A stretch of DNA of 64,000 nt, taken from Paenibacillus_I sp035510375 (lineage in GTDB: Bacteria; Bacillota; Bacilli; Paenibacillales; Paenibacillaceae). The stretch lies in assembly GCF_035510375.1 (NCBI RefSeq), contig NZ_DATKHG010000076.1; one strand, given 5' to 3'. The position numbers and the translations under genes were made by a program. Position 1 is the first letter of the stretch. Every line of letters starts with the position of its first letter. The notes under the pieces are model-generated. The model was not told the origin of the DNA. It was given only the letters and a program-made list of their open reading frames with translations, and searched no databases. Positions 17,812 through 26,747 of the stretch are shown piece after piece.

Positions 17812-18912
17812 ATGTTAACCAAGCAATTGGCGGACGAGATCGTAACGGAAACGATGAGGCGTTTACACCGCAATATCAATATCATCGACGTTAACGGTAC
17901 GATTATCGCAAGCGGTGACACGGAACGTGTCGGGGAATATCATGAGGCGGCCGCAGCGGCCATCAAGCGTGAACGAACCGTCACCATCCATCAAGCCGAT
18001 TTGCCGAAGTGGCGCGGCGCCCAGGCCGGCGTCAATATGCCGATCCGTTACGATCGGCAAGTCGTCGGAGCGATCGGCATAACCGGCAACCCGGAGGAGG
18101 TAGAGCCGTTCGGCCAACTGGTTAACATGACTGCCGAGCTTCTTATCCGCCAGCATTGCTCCAAGCTGCAGGATGAATGGAAGCAGATGACGTGTGATCT
18201 CATTGTCGGGGAGCTTCTGAAAGAATCGGCTTCTATCGACTTCCAATCGGTCGATGCCGGACTTGAAGCCATTCGTGTTCCATTTAGGCCTCCTTATCAA
18301 ATGGCTGTTGTACGGTTTACGGATTCCGCCCGCAAAAGGACGGAGGAAAGCTTGGTGATCAAAGTCCGCCGGCTCCTGGAGAGTAATCGTGACCTGATTA
18401 GTCTGCATCGACCGCAGCGTTTGCTGCTATTGTTCTCCGAGGCGGCTGAAGAGCGGGTCAACGCAAAGCTTAAGAAGCTCAAGCAGCTGCTGCAAGCGGA
18501 AACCGGGTCGTTTCTCGTTGGAGTCGGAAGTTCCACCGGGCTGCGGACTGACATACGGCGCAGCTTTGCAGAGGGGGAGTCCGCCCTAAGCTGCGCCGGT
18601 TCCACGAACGATTCGATTGTTTTTTTTGACGAGGTGGAAGGGCAGGCGCTTGTGCGGTTTATCCCGGCCGAACACCGGGAACGGCTTGTCGGGAAATTGC
18701 GGCCTCACTGGAATGCGAAGCTGGAGGAAACGCTCGAATGCTTCTTTGCATGCAGCCTCAATGCCGCGGAGACGGCAAACCGATTAGGCATTCACCGCAA
18801 CACGCTGCTGTACCGGCTCGACAAAGTGAGGGAAACGACCGGATATGATCCCGCCAATTTCCGCGATGCGATGATTTTGCAGATGATCATATGGAGCAGC
18901 GGGAAGGAATGA
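17812..18912 (+). CDS. CdaR-family sugar diacid / glycerate regulator
   Basis: The 366-residue protein begins with a sugar-diacid recognition domain (about 1-135; MLTKQLADEIVTETMRRL start, then GAIGITGNPEEVEPFG). A middle GGDEF-like region follows, and a C-terminal PucR-type helix-turn-helix (LNAAETANRLGIHRNTLLYR). This architecture defines CdaR regulators, which respond to glycerate or sugar diacids. Divergence from a glycerate kinase supports local control of that gene. The ATG has a GGGGG-type site upstream. A terminator follows directly. Confidence 0.92.
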   Translation: MLTKQLADEIVTETMRRLHRNINIIDVNGTIIASGDTERVGEYHEAAAAAIKRERTVTIHQADLPKWRGAQAGVNMPIRYDRQVVGAIGITGNPEEVEPFGQLVNMTAELLIRQHCSKLQDEWKQMTCDLIVGELLKESASIDFQSVDAGLEAIRVPFRPPYQMAVVRFTDSARKRTEESLVIKVRRLLESNRDLISLHRPQRLLLLFSEAAEERVNAKLKKLKQLLQAETGSFLVGVGSSTGLRTDIRRSFAEGESALSCAGSTNDSIVFFDEVEGQALVRFIPAEHRERLVGKLRPHWNAKLEETLECFFACSLNAAETANRLGIHRNTLLYRLDKVRETTGYDPANFRDAMILQMIIWSSGKE

Positions 18913-18919
18913 CTTTTGT

Positions 18920-18963
18920 CATGCGAAGGAACTGACATTGTTCCCTGGCGCATGGCTTTTTTT
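18920..18963 (+). terminator. Terminator after the CdaR gene
   Basis: Arms CATGCG...GAAC (18920-18932) and GTTCCCTGGCGCATG (18940-18954) pair with a small internal bulge and are followed by seven Ts. Confidence 0.65.
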
Positions 18964-19070
18964 ATTAGATTAAGGTGAGTTGGACCCAATTGACGTATCG
19001 CGCGCAAGCCGCGGCGTTGGTCCAACGGCTTCTGCTGGCCGCGCAATTTATTGACGGGTAAGCCGCTAAA

Positions 19071-19117
19071 ACACAAAAACCTTCCTTCCGGAACACCGCG
19101 AAGGAAGGTTTTTGTGT
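19071..19117. terminator. Long perfect hairpin, probable bidirectional terminator
   Basis: An 18-base arm (19071-19088) is perfectly complementary to 19100-19117 across an 11-base loop. The core is AACCTTCCTTC / GAAGGAAGGTT, with A and T runs at the stem base that give U tracts in both directions. It separates the CdaR unit from the next small gene. Confidence 0.75.
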
Positions 19118-19196
19118 TGCATGGACATAGTGACGGTTGTCACAATGGTTCAGCGGGTTGCTGGGTATACTTCCCTTATGGAGGTGTGAAGCGCAA

Positions 19197-19502
19197 ATGA
19201 AGGAATGTATTTTTCACTTTAAGGTGCTGAATGGCAGTCAAAGCAAGGAGCTGCGGGCGCTCATCCTGCTCCCGGACGACAAGCAGCCCGGCATCTCCGA
19301 TTTCGTCCGCTCGTTCGAACAGTTGGGTTACGACGTCAAGTTGGAGAACGAGAAGGAGCTTATTTTCAAGCCGGTGGACGGGAAAGAGCCTTACCTGCTG
19401 GACATTACGAAAATCAAGATCAAGGGCGATACGGAGGACATGCCCGACCACGACGGCGAGCTTCGTTCGATTGTGGAACATTTGGTTCGACATGACTGGT
19501 AA
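19197..19502 (+). CDS. Conserved-looking small protein of unknown function (101 aa)
   Basis: I do not recognise a family. The product is small, soluble and acidic (MKECIFHFKVLNGSQSKEL...), with a predicted alternating beta/alpha pattern and no membrane segment or cysteine cluster. The ATG at 19197 is chosen because GGAGGTGTGAAGCGCAA lies just upstream; the frame is open 20 codons further but without a second ribosome site. Codon usage resembles neighbouring genes. It is preceded by a strong bidirectional hairpin and appears monocistronic. Confidence 0.65.
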   Translation: MKECIFHFKVLNGSQSKELRALILLPDDKQPGISDFVRSFEQLGYDVKLENEKELIFKPVDGKEPYLLDITKIKIKGDTEDMPDHDGELRSIVEHLVRHDW

Positions 19503-20074
19503 CCCGGCAGGCGTCGCAACGGGTCACTCGGCAATAACATAATATTTGTCATGCGAATCGGTTGCAGATGCCGGGGGCATGGGGGTGGATAAGGAACATT
19601 GTGCTCAAATAGTGAAGTTGGTTCGCTATTTTTTGTCGTATAACCCATTTGGAGGTTCTATAGCGCATGATGTTCCCTAATAGAGAAATTGGTTTCCTTA
19701 ATAGGGAAGCATCTTCGTTAAGCGGTCGGCAGGTCGGGGAACGCCCCTATAATAGAGAACCATCTTTCTTATTAGTAAACAATTTTCCCTAAGCGCGGTT
19801 CAACCGCCGTCATAAAGCGCCGCAACGCTTGCCGGGAACTCCCTGCGGCTGGTCTTCCTGCTGTTCCTGCTGGATCTGTTTGCCGTGGCGGCTTAAGGCT
19901 TTCATCTTCCTGCTCGTCCACGCCATGTTCCTGCTTGGTCCTGTTGTATTTCCTCGTCGGGATTTGCAATGGGACTTGCCGAACGCATCGGCGAAAGGAG
20001 ATAATGAACGAGATAAGGGAGCCGATTTCTACAGTTATGATCGGTCAAACCGCACACAACCGGGAGGCTGGCGC
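19503..20074. other. Intergenic region with diverged TTCC-TAATAG-GAA repeats
   Basis: There is no well supported gene here. The segment 19670-19790 contains repeated imperfect dyads: TTCCCTAATAGAGAA, TTCCTTAATAGGGAA and CCTATAATAGAGAACC, twice followed by ATCTT. Small ORFs exist on both strands at 19770-20070 but lack good start sites. The last 70 bases contain an isolated AAAGGAGATAATG that opens a frame overlapping the Dabb gene; I do not support it as a gene. Confidence 0.5.
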
Positions 20075-20383
20075 ATGTTCGAACATCTCGTATCGTTTAA
20101 ATTCAAAGGCAAGCTGGAGTCGCAGAAGGAAAAAGAGCTGCTGGAGACGCTGCGGTCGTTCCCGCGCGACATTCCCGGCATCGTCGATTTGACGGCGGGC
20201 ATCAATGAGACGGAGGAAACCGAAAATATCCGCGGTTACAGCCTGGGCTTGCGCGTGACCTTCGAGAACAAGGATGCGCTTCGGCAATACGGACCGCATC
20301 CGGCGCACCAAAGGTTTGTTCGCATGCTGGAGGGGATCATCGATGAGGTGATCGTCGTCGACTATCCGGTGGAGAGGCGTTGA
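20075..20383 (+). CDS. Dabb (stress-responsive A/B barrel) domain protein
   Basis: The 102-residue protein reads MFEHLVSFKFKGKLESQKEK and contains the pattern FPRDIPGIVDLTAGIN...YSLGLRVTFENKDALRQYGPHPAH, typical of small dimeric alpha/beta-barrel (Dabb) proteins. The family's conserved His in HPAH is present. Function in the cell is usually unknown; relatives include plant stress proteins and polyketide cyclases. The ATG follows GGGAGG at good spacing; upstream in-frame codons are not likely to be translated. Confidence 0.8.
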   Translation: MFEHLVSFKFKGKLESQKEKELLETLRSFPRDIPGIVDLTAGINETEETENIRGYSLGLRVTFENKDALRQYGPHPAHQRFVRMLEGIIDEVIVVDYPVERR

Positions 20384-20411
20384 TGCCGCCCGAATGACGG
20401 CAGGCCGCGCC

Positions 20412-20456
20412 AAAAAGCACATCCGGGGCCCCTCTTAAGGGGGCTCCGGATGTGCT
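20412..20456 (-). terminator. Terminator of the exonuclease gene (minus strand)
   Basis: Arms AGCACATCCGG and CCGGATGTGCT plus an inner GGCCCC/GGGGGC stem form a long hairpin. Read on the minus strand it is followed by five Ts, so it ends the exonuclease transcript. Confidence 0.75.
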
Positions 20457-20479
20457 TCGGCTGCCGGTTGTACAAACCT

Positions 20480-21268
20480 TCAGTCCGCGGCTGCCGGGGC
20501 CGCAGACGTTTTTTTCCGCAGCGCCTTCTCCAATTCCTCCGCGAAATACGCCTGCAGCTCCGCGAGCTTCCGGGGATCCTCAAGCGGCACCTTGTCCTTG
20601 AGCACATGCTCGGCAAGCAGCTCCCATGTGGGAGATTTTTTTTGCGCCAAAAGGGCTCGAATGGCGTTTTTGACCAGCTTGCGCTCCTTGGCGTTCGTGT
20701 ACAGGTCTTTGAACCGCTGCACGCGCGCGAGATCCAGCCCGCTGCAGATTCTCCTGAAAATTTCAGCCGTCATCTGCGCGTCGTCCAATGCCCGGTGCGC
20801 GGAGCCCTCGTTCGCGATGCCGAGATCGAGCAAAGCGCCTTCGACGCTTACGTCATTGGTGACGTTTTTGTACCGCAGATACCCTTTCAGTAAATCGAAA
20901 TAGTCGACGGCCATCCAGTAGGCATCGTCCATTCCGTGCATCCGCGTGTCATAGACGATCCGCTTCAAATCCTCCCCGCCCCAGGTCAGGAGCAGGAAAG
21001 GGCGCCCGCGGTCCAGCCAGGCCATGAAATCGGCTATCACCTTGGGGAAGCCTTCCGCCCGGTCGATCTCCTCCTGGGGGATGCCGGTTTTCTTCTTGAT
21101 GAAGCTGTTCAGCTTGGGGAAATAAACCGGCTTCACGAACGCTTCGAATTGATCCGTTTGCCTTAAGGACGCATCCAGCCGGACCGCGCCGATCTCGATC
21201 ACCTCCATCGGCAGCTCGCTGGCAAATTTGCGGCCGTTAAATTCAATATCCAACACGATGTAATCCAC
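20480..21268 (-). CDS. DEDDh 3'-5' exonuclease, DnaQ/KapD-like
   Basis: The 262-residue protein starts MDYIVLDIEFNG with the Exo I motif DxE. It then shows the family order: Exo II region near VIADFMAWLDRGRPFLLLTWG and the Exo III histidine in GSAHRALDDAQMTAEIF (HxAxxD). It resembles the KapD-type exonucleases of Bacillaceae and eukaryotic ERI-1-like enzymes acting on RNA or DNA 3' ends. It is free-standing and cytoplasmic, without a polymerase domain. A C-terminal Lys/Ala-rich tail of about 40 residues is not conserved in type. It is probably monocistronic. Confidence 0.88.
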   Translation of the reverse strand: MDYIVLDIEFNGRKFASELPMEVIEIGAVRLDASLRQTDQFEAFVKPVYFPKLNSFIKKKTGIPQEEIDRAEGFPKVIADFMAWLDRGRPFLLLTWGGEDLKRIVYDTRMHGMDDAYWMAVDYFDLLKGYLRYKNVTNDVSVEGALLDLGIANEGSAHRALDDAQMTAEIFRRICSGLDLARVQRFKDLYTNAKERKLVKNAIRALLAQKKSPTWELLAEHVLKDKVPLEDPRKLAELQAYFAEELEKALRKKTSAAPAAAD

Positions 21269-21391
21269 TATAGTGCCTCCGATCGGTTGCTGACACTACC
21301 CATTCTAACAAAAAACGGCGCAATATAAAAACGGGGAGCGGGCTTTACAAAAGCGCCGAAGCATAAGAAAATAAGCGGGGGAGCTGTCCTC

Positions 21392-21439
21392 CTGGAAGAA
21401 GGCTCCGTATTTACCGTAACGCTGCCGAAGGCGTTAAAA
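21392..21439 (+). pseudogene. Possible remnant of a histidine kinase C-terminus
   Basis: The translation LEEGSVFTVTLPKALK matches the last strand of HATPase_c domains (GSxFxxxLP). It has no start and no upstream kinase sequence, and it is in frame with the dedA ATG 22 bases later. It may be a decayed fragment or chance. Confidence 0.3.
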
Positions 21440-21460
21440 ATAATCGTTCAGGGGTGTGGA

Positions 21461-22075
21461 ATGCAGAACTGGATTACCGATTTTATGGAGCAGTACGGTT
21501 ATATCGGCATTTTGATCATGATTGCGCTGGAAAATGTATTTCCGCCGATTCCCTCGGAGGTCGTTCTGACGTTCGGCGGATTCATGACGACGCAGACGGC
21601 CATGACGGTACCCGGCGTCGTCGTGTTCGCTACCCTGGGCTCGGTGCTGGGGGCCGTCATCCTGTACTGGATCGGCCGCGCGCTCCACGTGGAGCGGCTC
21701 GAAGCGATCGTGGGGAGATGGGGACATATTCTCCGGGTCAAGAAGGAGGATATCCGCAAAGCGGATGCCTGGTTCGACAGGTACGGCCATTGGACCGTTC
21801 TGTTCTGCCGGATGGTTCCGCTGATCAGAAGCCTGATTTCCATTCCCGCCGGCATGTCGGGCATGAATTTCGGGGTTTTCCTTCTTTACACCACGATCGG
21901 CACGCTGGTATGGAACATCGCCCTCGTGTGGGTGGGAGCGACTCTGGGAGAGAATTGGGAGGACATTCTTTCCTTTATGGACGTTTACTCCAACATTGCG
22001 TACGCGTTGATCGCTATGGCCGGGTTGGCCGTTATTTTCTACTTGATCCGCAAAAACAGAAAGCCCCGCAATTAG
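21461..22075 (+). CDS. DedA-family membrane protein
   Basis: The 204-residue protein has four to five hydrophobic segments and the DedA/SNARE-associated signature: PSEVVLTFGGFM near the N-terminus, then FDRYGHWTVLFCRMVPLIRSLISIPAGMSGM. The conserved Arg and Pro of this motif in a re-entrant helix are intact. DedA proteins act in the cytoplasmic membrane as proton-dependent flippases; some recycle undecaprenyl phosphate or phosphatidylethanolamine. ATG 21461 follows AGGGGTGTGGA. A short bulged hairpin follows the gene. Confidence 0.92.
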   Translation: MQNWITDFMEQYGYIGILIMIALENVFPPIPSEVVLTFGGFMTTQTAMTVPGVVVFATLGSVLGAVILYWIGRALHVERLEAIVGRWGHILRVKKEDIRKADAWFDRYGHWTVLFCRMVPLIRSLISIPAGMSGMNFGVFLLYTTIGTLVWNIALVWVGATLGENWEDILSFMDVYSNIAYALIAMAGLAVIFYLIRKNRKPRN

Positions 22076-22205
22076 CCGTATCGATATTGCGAAATTTCAC
22101 AAGAAAACGGAGCGAATACGCGGGTTGGCCTGCTGGATCGCTTATATTCGGGCGACTTCGGCGCGGTAAGCCGGTATACCGCCGTATGCAAGTCCGCGTC
22201 ACGTG

Positions 22206-22237
22206 ACCGGCAGTCGATGACTGGCCGGTTTGTTTGT
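22206..22237 (+). terminator. Probable terminator after dedA
   Basis: Arms ACCGGCAGTC and GACTGGCCGGT pair with one bulge and a three-base loop, followed by TTTGTTTG. Confidence 0.55.
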
Positions 22238-22332
22238 CTCGCGCGGTTTCTAATTTGGCGATGAGTTTGCTATAATTAGGCTCGGTTGAGGGCGCGCATC
22301 ATGACAAAATTGGCTGAAGGGATGGCTGGCTC

Positions 22333-22464
22333 ATGGGAGTACCGGCGGGCGTTTGGATCGCTGCGGTTATTATTGTTATCATTCTTGCTTGGATCACGTT
22401 CTGGGTCACCAACAAGGCCTACTCGAAAAAGTGGGACGACCATGATAACGAGCGGGGCCAATAA
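22333..22464 (+). CDS. Small single-span membrane protein (43 aa)
   Basis: The reading frame gives MGVPAGVWIAAVIIVIILAW, a complete membrane helix, followed by a charged tail ending DDHDNERGQ. It resembles YtzI-like small membrane proteins of Bacillales in size and pattern, which is a tentative match. A GAAGGG-type site lies upstream, and the stop is 29 bases before the DUF3817 gene, suggesting an operon. Confidence 0.6.
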   Translation: MGVPAGVWIAAVIIVIILAWITFWVTNKAYSKKWDDHDNERGQ

Positions 22465-22493
22465 GACAACTTGGAAGCGGAGGATATCTTACT

Positions 22494-22775
22494 ATGTGGA
22501 AAACCCACGTCGGACGGGTGCGAGGCGTCGGCTTGCTCGAAGGCGCTTCGTTCCTGGTTCTGCTTTTGATCGCCATGCCGCTTAAATACGGCGCTGGCAT
22601 CGATGAAGCCGTCTTCGTCGTCGGCATGCTGCACGGCGTGCTGTTCGTGCTCTACTTGCTTGTCATCGCCCATGCGTTTTTCGCACGCCGCTTTTCGTTC
22701 GGCATGTCGGCTCTCGCCGTCGCCGCATCGATCGTGCCGTTCGGGCCGTTCTGGCTCGATCGCAAGCTTCGCTAA
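22494..22775 (+). CDS. DUF3817 (YdzA-like) membrane protein
   Basis: The 93-residue protein has three hydrophobic segments and the DUF3817 pattern: GLLEGASFLVLLLIAMPLKY, then GMLHGVLFVLYLL, then a C-terminal PFGPFWLDRKL. This family of small inner-membrane proteins is widespread in Actinobacteria and Firmicutes and functionally unassigned. It ends 19 bases before the convergent arabinofuranosidase gene. Confidence 0.85.
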   Translation: MWKTHVGRVRGVGLLEGASFLVLLLIAMPLKYGAGIDEAVFVVGMLHGVLFVLYLLVIAHAFFARRFSFGMSALAVAASIVPFGPFWLDRKLR

Positions 22776-22793
22776 AAAGCTGTAACTTAGCGG

Positions 22794-24284
22794 TCACATC
22801 CCGATAATGTTGACGGAATGGGGCGCAAGCTCGATGACCGGCCCGCCGTTCCGGAGGGTTCCGTCGATCGGAACCGGGCGGACACGCTCCGGATTGTCTT
22901 TGTCGTTATAGGCGTCTTTGCTATCCGCGGCAAGGGAGATCCAGGATTTCACCGCTTCCCTTCCGTCCCTGCTTTGCAGTCTCAGCTTGACGGCTTTTTC
23001 CGGGTGGCGGTTGATCAGCGAGAGCCGGACCTCGCCGGAATCTCCCGCAAGGGTGGCCGAGCAGTCCAGCACGGGGATGTCGGCAGAAGCTTCGCCGTGC
23101 CGCACCGACAAGGAAGGATTGCCCGCGATCCAACTGTCGATGACCCTGTCGCCGAGACCGTTCACATACATATCGAACACATGATAAGCGGGGCGAAGGA
23201 CGATGCCGTTCTCATGCGTCCGGATCAGGCCGCGTGTGTTGACCGAAGGCGCATAATTCGCCATGCCGACCAAATCGCTGTGCTTCAGGCACAGATTGAG
23301 GAAGCAGGCGCTGAACAGCGCATCGGCCATCGTGTAGGAATCGTCGAGATCGTTCAAGTCCCTTGTGCCGATGTAATCCTTCGGATCCGTGGCGGTATTC
23401 ACGTTAGGATGATGCCAGCCGCGCAAATTCCATTCGTCGAAGGCGACCCGGATTTTGCCCAGATAACCCATGACCCCTAAAATATGTCTCGTCGTCTGGA
23501 TCTGATTTTCGATTCGGGTCGTGTACAGCATGCAGGTTTCGTAATCGGACAAGCGGTTATCCTGCCAGAGCGGATCCCAATAGCCGTGGATCGACAACCA
23601 GTCCAGGAAAGGGCCGGCCTCGCGAAGCAAATGGATGTTCCAATCCAGGTCGGCGACGCTTGCGGCGAACAGCTCAATCGACGGATCGACGCGTTTCATC
23701 ATTTTTGCCGATTCCCGCACGAATCTGCCCCATTCTTCGGGCGTCTTTGCGCCCATCTCGCCAGGCAGGTAGTTTTCATTGCCGATGCTCCAATAGGTGA
23801 CGTTGTGCGGCTCGGCATGGCCGTTCGCCATCCGCAGCTTCGCCCATTTCCCTTCCGTCCGGAGGTTGCAGTATTCGACCCAATCGCTCATTTCCTCCGG
23901 CGTGCCGGTGCCGGCGTTCGTACAAATATAAGGCGCTGTCCCGAGCTTGCGGCAGAGGGCTATGAATTCATCCGTGCCGAACTCGTTGGTGTCTTCCACC
24001 CGCCAGGCTTTATCGAAGTGCGGCTGCCTTTCCGGCCCGACACCGTCTTTCCAGTGATAAGCGGAGACGAAGCAGCCGCCCGGCCATCTGACTACGGGAG
24101 GACGAATTCGCTTCCACGCTTCAAGCACGTCCGTCCGGAAGCCGTGTTCATCCGAGAGCGGAGAACCCGGATTGAAGATGCCGCCGTAAATCTGGTTGTG
24201 GAAGTGCTCGATGAAATGACCGTAGATCCGCTCGTCCCTCTGTCCGGTTACACGGTCGGGATCGAAGACAACTTTGATTTCCAT
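22794..24284 (-). CDS. GH51 alpha-L-arabinofuranosidase (second copy)
   Basis: The 496-residue cytoplasmic enzyme shows the GH51 TIM barrel with acid/base Glu in YWSIGNENYLPGE and nucleophile Glu in VAFDEWNLRGW, then a C-terminal beta domain. It removes terminal alpha-L-arabinofuranosyl groups from imported arabino-oligosaccharides. It is the last gene of a five-gene minus-strand operon, 29 bases after the other GH51. The two paralogues differ clearly and probably differ in linkage preference. There is no signal peptide. Confidence 0.92.
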   Translation of the reverse strand: MEIKVVFDPDRVTGQRDERIYGHFIEHFHNQIYGGIFNPGSPLSDEHGFRTDVLEAWKRIRPPVVRWPGGCFVSAYHWKDGVGPERQPHFDKAWRVEDTNEFGTDEFIALCRKLGTAPYICTNAGTGTPEEMSDWVEYCNLRTEGKWAKLRMANGHAEPHNVTYWSIGNENYLPGEMGAKTPEEWGRFVRESAKMMKRVDPSIELFAASVADLDWNIHLLREAGPFLDWLSIHGYWDPLWQDNRLSDYETCMLYTTRIENQIQTTRHILGVMGYLGKIRVAFDEWNLRGWHHPNVNTATDPKDYIGTRDLNDLDDSYTMADALFSACFLNLCLKHSDLVGMANYAPSVNTRGLIRTHENGIVLRPAYHVFDMYVNGLGDRVIDSWIAGNPSLSVRHGEASADIPVLDCSATLAGDSGEVRLSLINRHPEKAVKLRLQSRDGREAVKSWISLAADSKDAYNDKDNPERVRPVPIDGTLRNGGPVIELAPHSVNIIGM

Positions 24285-24313
24285 TGTTCCGGTGCTCCTT
24301 TCGCCGCGGCCCT

Positions 24314-25825
24314 TCAGCCCCGGTTCTTGCCGAGACGGATGACGTTCCAGGAATGCTTCGGCAGCACGGCCTCCAACAGGCCGTCGCGGGCGGAGGCGTT
24401 GCCGCCGTTATGGGGCTTGACGGCTTCCTGCTCCAGCGTATTCACGGCCTTCAGGTCTTCGTGCTCCAGGACGATATGCTCGATAACGCCGTAGCCCGGG
24501 TAACTGCGGATATCGCACGCCAGGCTCAGCGATTCCTCGAGGCTGCGGTTAACGGCGATTAAGGTAATTTCCTCCAGCTCCGGATTATAGACAGCTGTGC
24601 TGTCCAAATAAGGCACATCAGTAAATTCCTTGGAATCGTATTTCGGCGACGAAATGACAGGCTGCAGCGCAATGCCCCTGCCATAGACCGAAGTGTGCAG
24701 GTACGGGTAGTAGATCGTCTGCTTCCATGACCCGCCGCCATTGACCGTCATGATCGGCGCGATCACGTTGACGAGTTGGGCAAGGCAGGCGATTTTGACG
24801 CGGTCGGCATGCTTGAGCAGCGTGATCAGCATGCTGCCGACAAGCAGCGCGTCCTCGAACGTGTAGACGTCCTCCAGCTGGGGAGGCGCGACCGACCACG
24901 GCTCGATCTTTTTGTCCGCCTCGTTGGAGTGGAACCAGACGTTCCATTCGTCGAAGCTGAGGTTAAGCGTCTTCTTGCTGCGTTTCTTCGCTTTGATGTA
25001 GTCGCAAGTGGATTTGATCGTCCGGATGAAATGGTCCAGATCGAGCGAATACGCCAGATAGCTGGCCGTGTCGCCGCTCCGGTTGCCGTAATACTGATGA
25101 AGCGAGACATAATCGACGGCTTCATAGGTATGCTCCAGCGACGTCGCCTCGTACTGGGGAAAAGTTGGCATCGATGTGTTGGAGCTGCCGCAGGAGACAA
25201 GCTCGATCGTCGGATCGACCCAGCGCATCACCTTCGCCGTCTCCAGCGCCAGGCGGCCGTATTCCTCCGCCGTTTTGTGTCCGATCTGCCAAGGGCCGTC
25301 CATCTCGTTGCCGAGGCACCAGGTTTTGATGGCATGCGGCTGGGCATAACCGTGCTGTTTCCGAAGATCGCTCCAATACGTGCCGCCCGGATGGTTGCAG
25401 TATTCGATCAGATTGCGGGCTTCGTCGATGCCCCGCGTTCCGAGATTGACGGCCATCATCACTTCGGCCCCCACGCCGCGGGCCCAATCGACGAATTCAT
25501 TCGTGCCGAATTGGTTCGTTTCGGTCGTGCGCCAGGCCAGGTCCAGCCGCCGCGGCCTATTCTCCCTCGGCCCCACGCCGTCCTCCCAGTTGTAGCCGGA
25601 TACGAAGTTTCCGCCCGGATAGCGGACGATCGGGACCCGCAGGTCGCGGATCAGCTTGCTCACGTCCTGCCGGAAGCCGCTCTCGTCCGCCTCGGGATGA
25701 CCCGGTTCGTAAATGCCCCCGTATACCGCCCGTCCGAGATGTTCGATGAAAGAACCGTATATGCGGTTATCGATCTCGGCTACGGTAAAATCTTTTTCAA
25801 GCGTCATTTTCGCCTTGAGTGTCAT
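24314..25825 (-). CDS. abfA: GH51 alpha-L-arabinofuranosidase
   Basis: The 503-residue protein is a standard intracellular GH51 enzyme (AbfA-like). It has the N-terminal IDNRIYGSFIEHLGRAVYGG, acid/base Glu in TWCLGNEMDGPW and nucleophile Glu in LSFDEWNVWF, followed by a C-terminal jelly roll ending SWNVIRLGK. It hydrolyses arabino-oligosaccharides delivered by the adjacent ABC transporter. The operon order (binding protein, two permeases, two GH51) is the common arrangement for arabinan utilisation in Bacillales. Confidence 0.94.
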   Translation of the reverse strand: MTLKAKMTLEKDFTVAEIDNRIYGSFIEHLGRAVYGGIYEPGHPEADESGFRQDVSKLIRDLRVPIVRYPGGNFVSGYNWEDGVGPRENRPRRLDLAWRTTETNQFGTNEFVDWARGVGAEVMMAVNLGTRGIDEARNLIEYCNHPGGTYWSDLRKQHGYAQPHAIKTWCLGNEMDGPWQIGHKTAEEYGRLALETAKVMRWVDPTIELVSCGSSNTSMPTFPQYEATSLEHTYEAVDYVSLHQYYGNRSGDTASYLAYSLDLDHFIRTIKSTCDYIKAKKRSKKTLNLSFDEWNVWFHSNEADKKIEPWSVAPPQLEDVYTFEDALLVGSMLITLLKHADRVKIACLAQLVNVIAPIMTVNGGGSWKQTIYYPYLHTSVYGRGIALQPVISSPKYDSKEFTDVPYLDSTAVYNPELEEITLIAVNRSLEESLSLACDIRSYPGYGVIEHIVLEHEDLKAVNTLEQEAVKPHNGGNASARDGLLEAVLPKHSWNVIRLGKNRG

Positions 25826-25895
25826 AGGATCGGATCACCTTTCGCAAGCCGGATTTGTTATTTCTGTGTTGTCAGTCAGTTCATCGGTTCGTCAG

Positions 25896-26744
25896 TCAAC
25901 CTTTTACGCCGCCGGCCGTCATGCCCTCGATGAAATAGCGCTGGAAGAACAGGAACACGATCAGAATCGGGACGATCGCCATGACGGCGCCGGATATCAG
26001 CATGTCGAAATTGTTGCCGTACGGTGTCAGCAGGGTCGCAAGGCCGATCGGAATCGTCAGCTGCTCGGTCGTGCGCAGGACGATCAGCGGCCAGAGAAAG
26101 TTGTTCCAGGAGAACAGCGCCTGCAGAATCGCCATGGATGAGAAGGCTGGCGCCATGAGCGGCATCATGATCCGGAAATAAGTGCCGAATTCGGTCGTGC
26201 CGTCCACGCGCGCGGCGTCCAGAAAATCCTTCGGCAGACCGCTCGCGTACTGGCGGAAGAAAAAGATCGGCAGCGGCGCCACAACGAACGGCAGGATGAC
26301 CCCCCACATGCTGTTGATCAGCTTCAGGCCGATCGCCAGCTTATACAGCGGCAGCATAATGATTTCAAGCGGCACCATCATCGTAATCAGCACCAGCGCG
26401 AAAATGACGTTGCGGAACCGGAAGTTGTACACCGCCAGCGCATAACCCACCATGGAGGACAGCAGCAGGCATAGCACGGTATAGACCGCCGTAATGATCA
26501 GGCTGTTCATGTACCAGGTGAGATAGAGCGACTCGCCCGAGAACAGATAGGTGTAGTTGCGCAGCGAAAATATTTCCGGACTCAGCTTCAGGTTGAGGCC
26601 GAACCGCATCAGCTCCTGGGCCGGCTTGAACGAAGCGATCGTCAGCGTGAGGAGCGGAAACACCGCGAACGCGGCAAAAACGGTGAACAGGAGGAGCAGC
26701 AGCACCCTGCTCAAGGACCATTTGGTGTTGTCGGCCGAATCCAT
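25896..26744 (-). CDS. CUT1 ABC permease for arabino-oligosaccharides (AraQ-like)
   Basis: The 282-residue protein has six membrane spans, EAA loop DFLDAARVDGTTEFGTYF, and the MalG-type tail RYFIEGMTAGGVKG. It forms the channel with the adjacent permease, whose gene ends four bases upstream. Association with GH51 genes points to arabinose oligomers as substrate (inference). No ATPase is encoded here, consistent with a shared MsmX-type ATPase. Confidence 0.93.
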   Translation of the reverse strand: MDSADNTKWSLSRVLLLLLFTVFAAFAVFPLLTLTIASFKPAQELMRFGLNLKLSPEIFSLRNYTYLFSGESLYLTWYMNSLIITAVYTVLCLLLSSMVGYALAVYNFRFRNVIFALVLITMMVPLEIIMLPLYKLAIGLKLINSMWGVILPFVVAPLPIFFFRQYASGLPKDFLDAARVDGTTEFGTYFRIMMPLMAPAFSSMAILQALFSWNNFLWPLIVLRTTEQLTIPIGLATLLTPYGNNFDMLISGAVMAIVPILIVFLFFQRYFIEGMTAGGVKG

Positions 26745-26747
26745 CGC

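Noticed and set aside
19772..19969. 65-codon minus-strand frame in the gap before the Dabb gene
   Set aside because: TTG start without a ribosome site and a low-complexity polar product; not supported.
20003..20192. AAAGGAGATAATG start overlapping the Dabb gene
   Set aside because: The frame runs through the Dabb gene and gives Arg/Ser-rich shadow protein; the site alone is not enough.
22173..22180. GGTATACC near dedA as a further regulon operator
   Set aside because: Only the eight-base core without the CAA spacer, in the transcribed tail of an unrelated gene.
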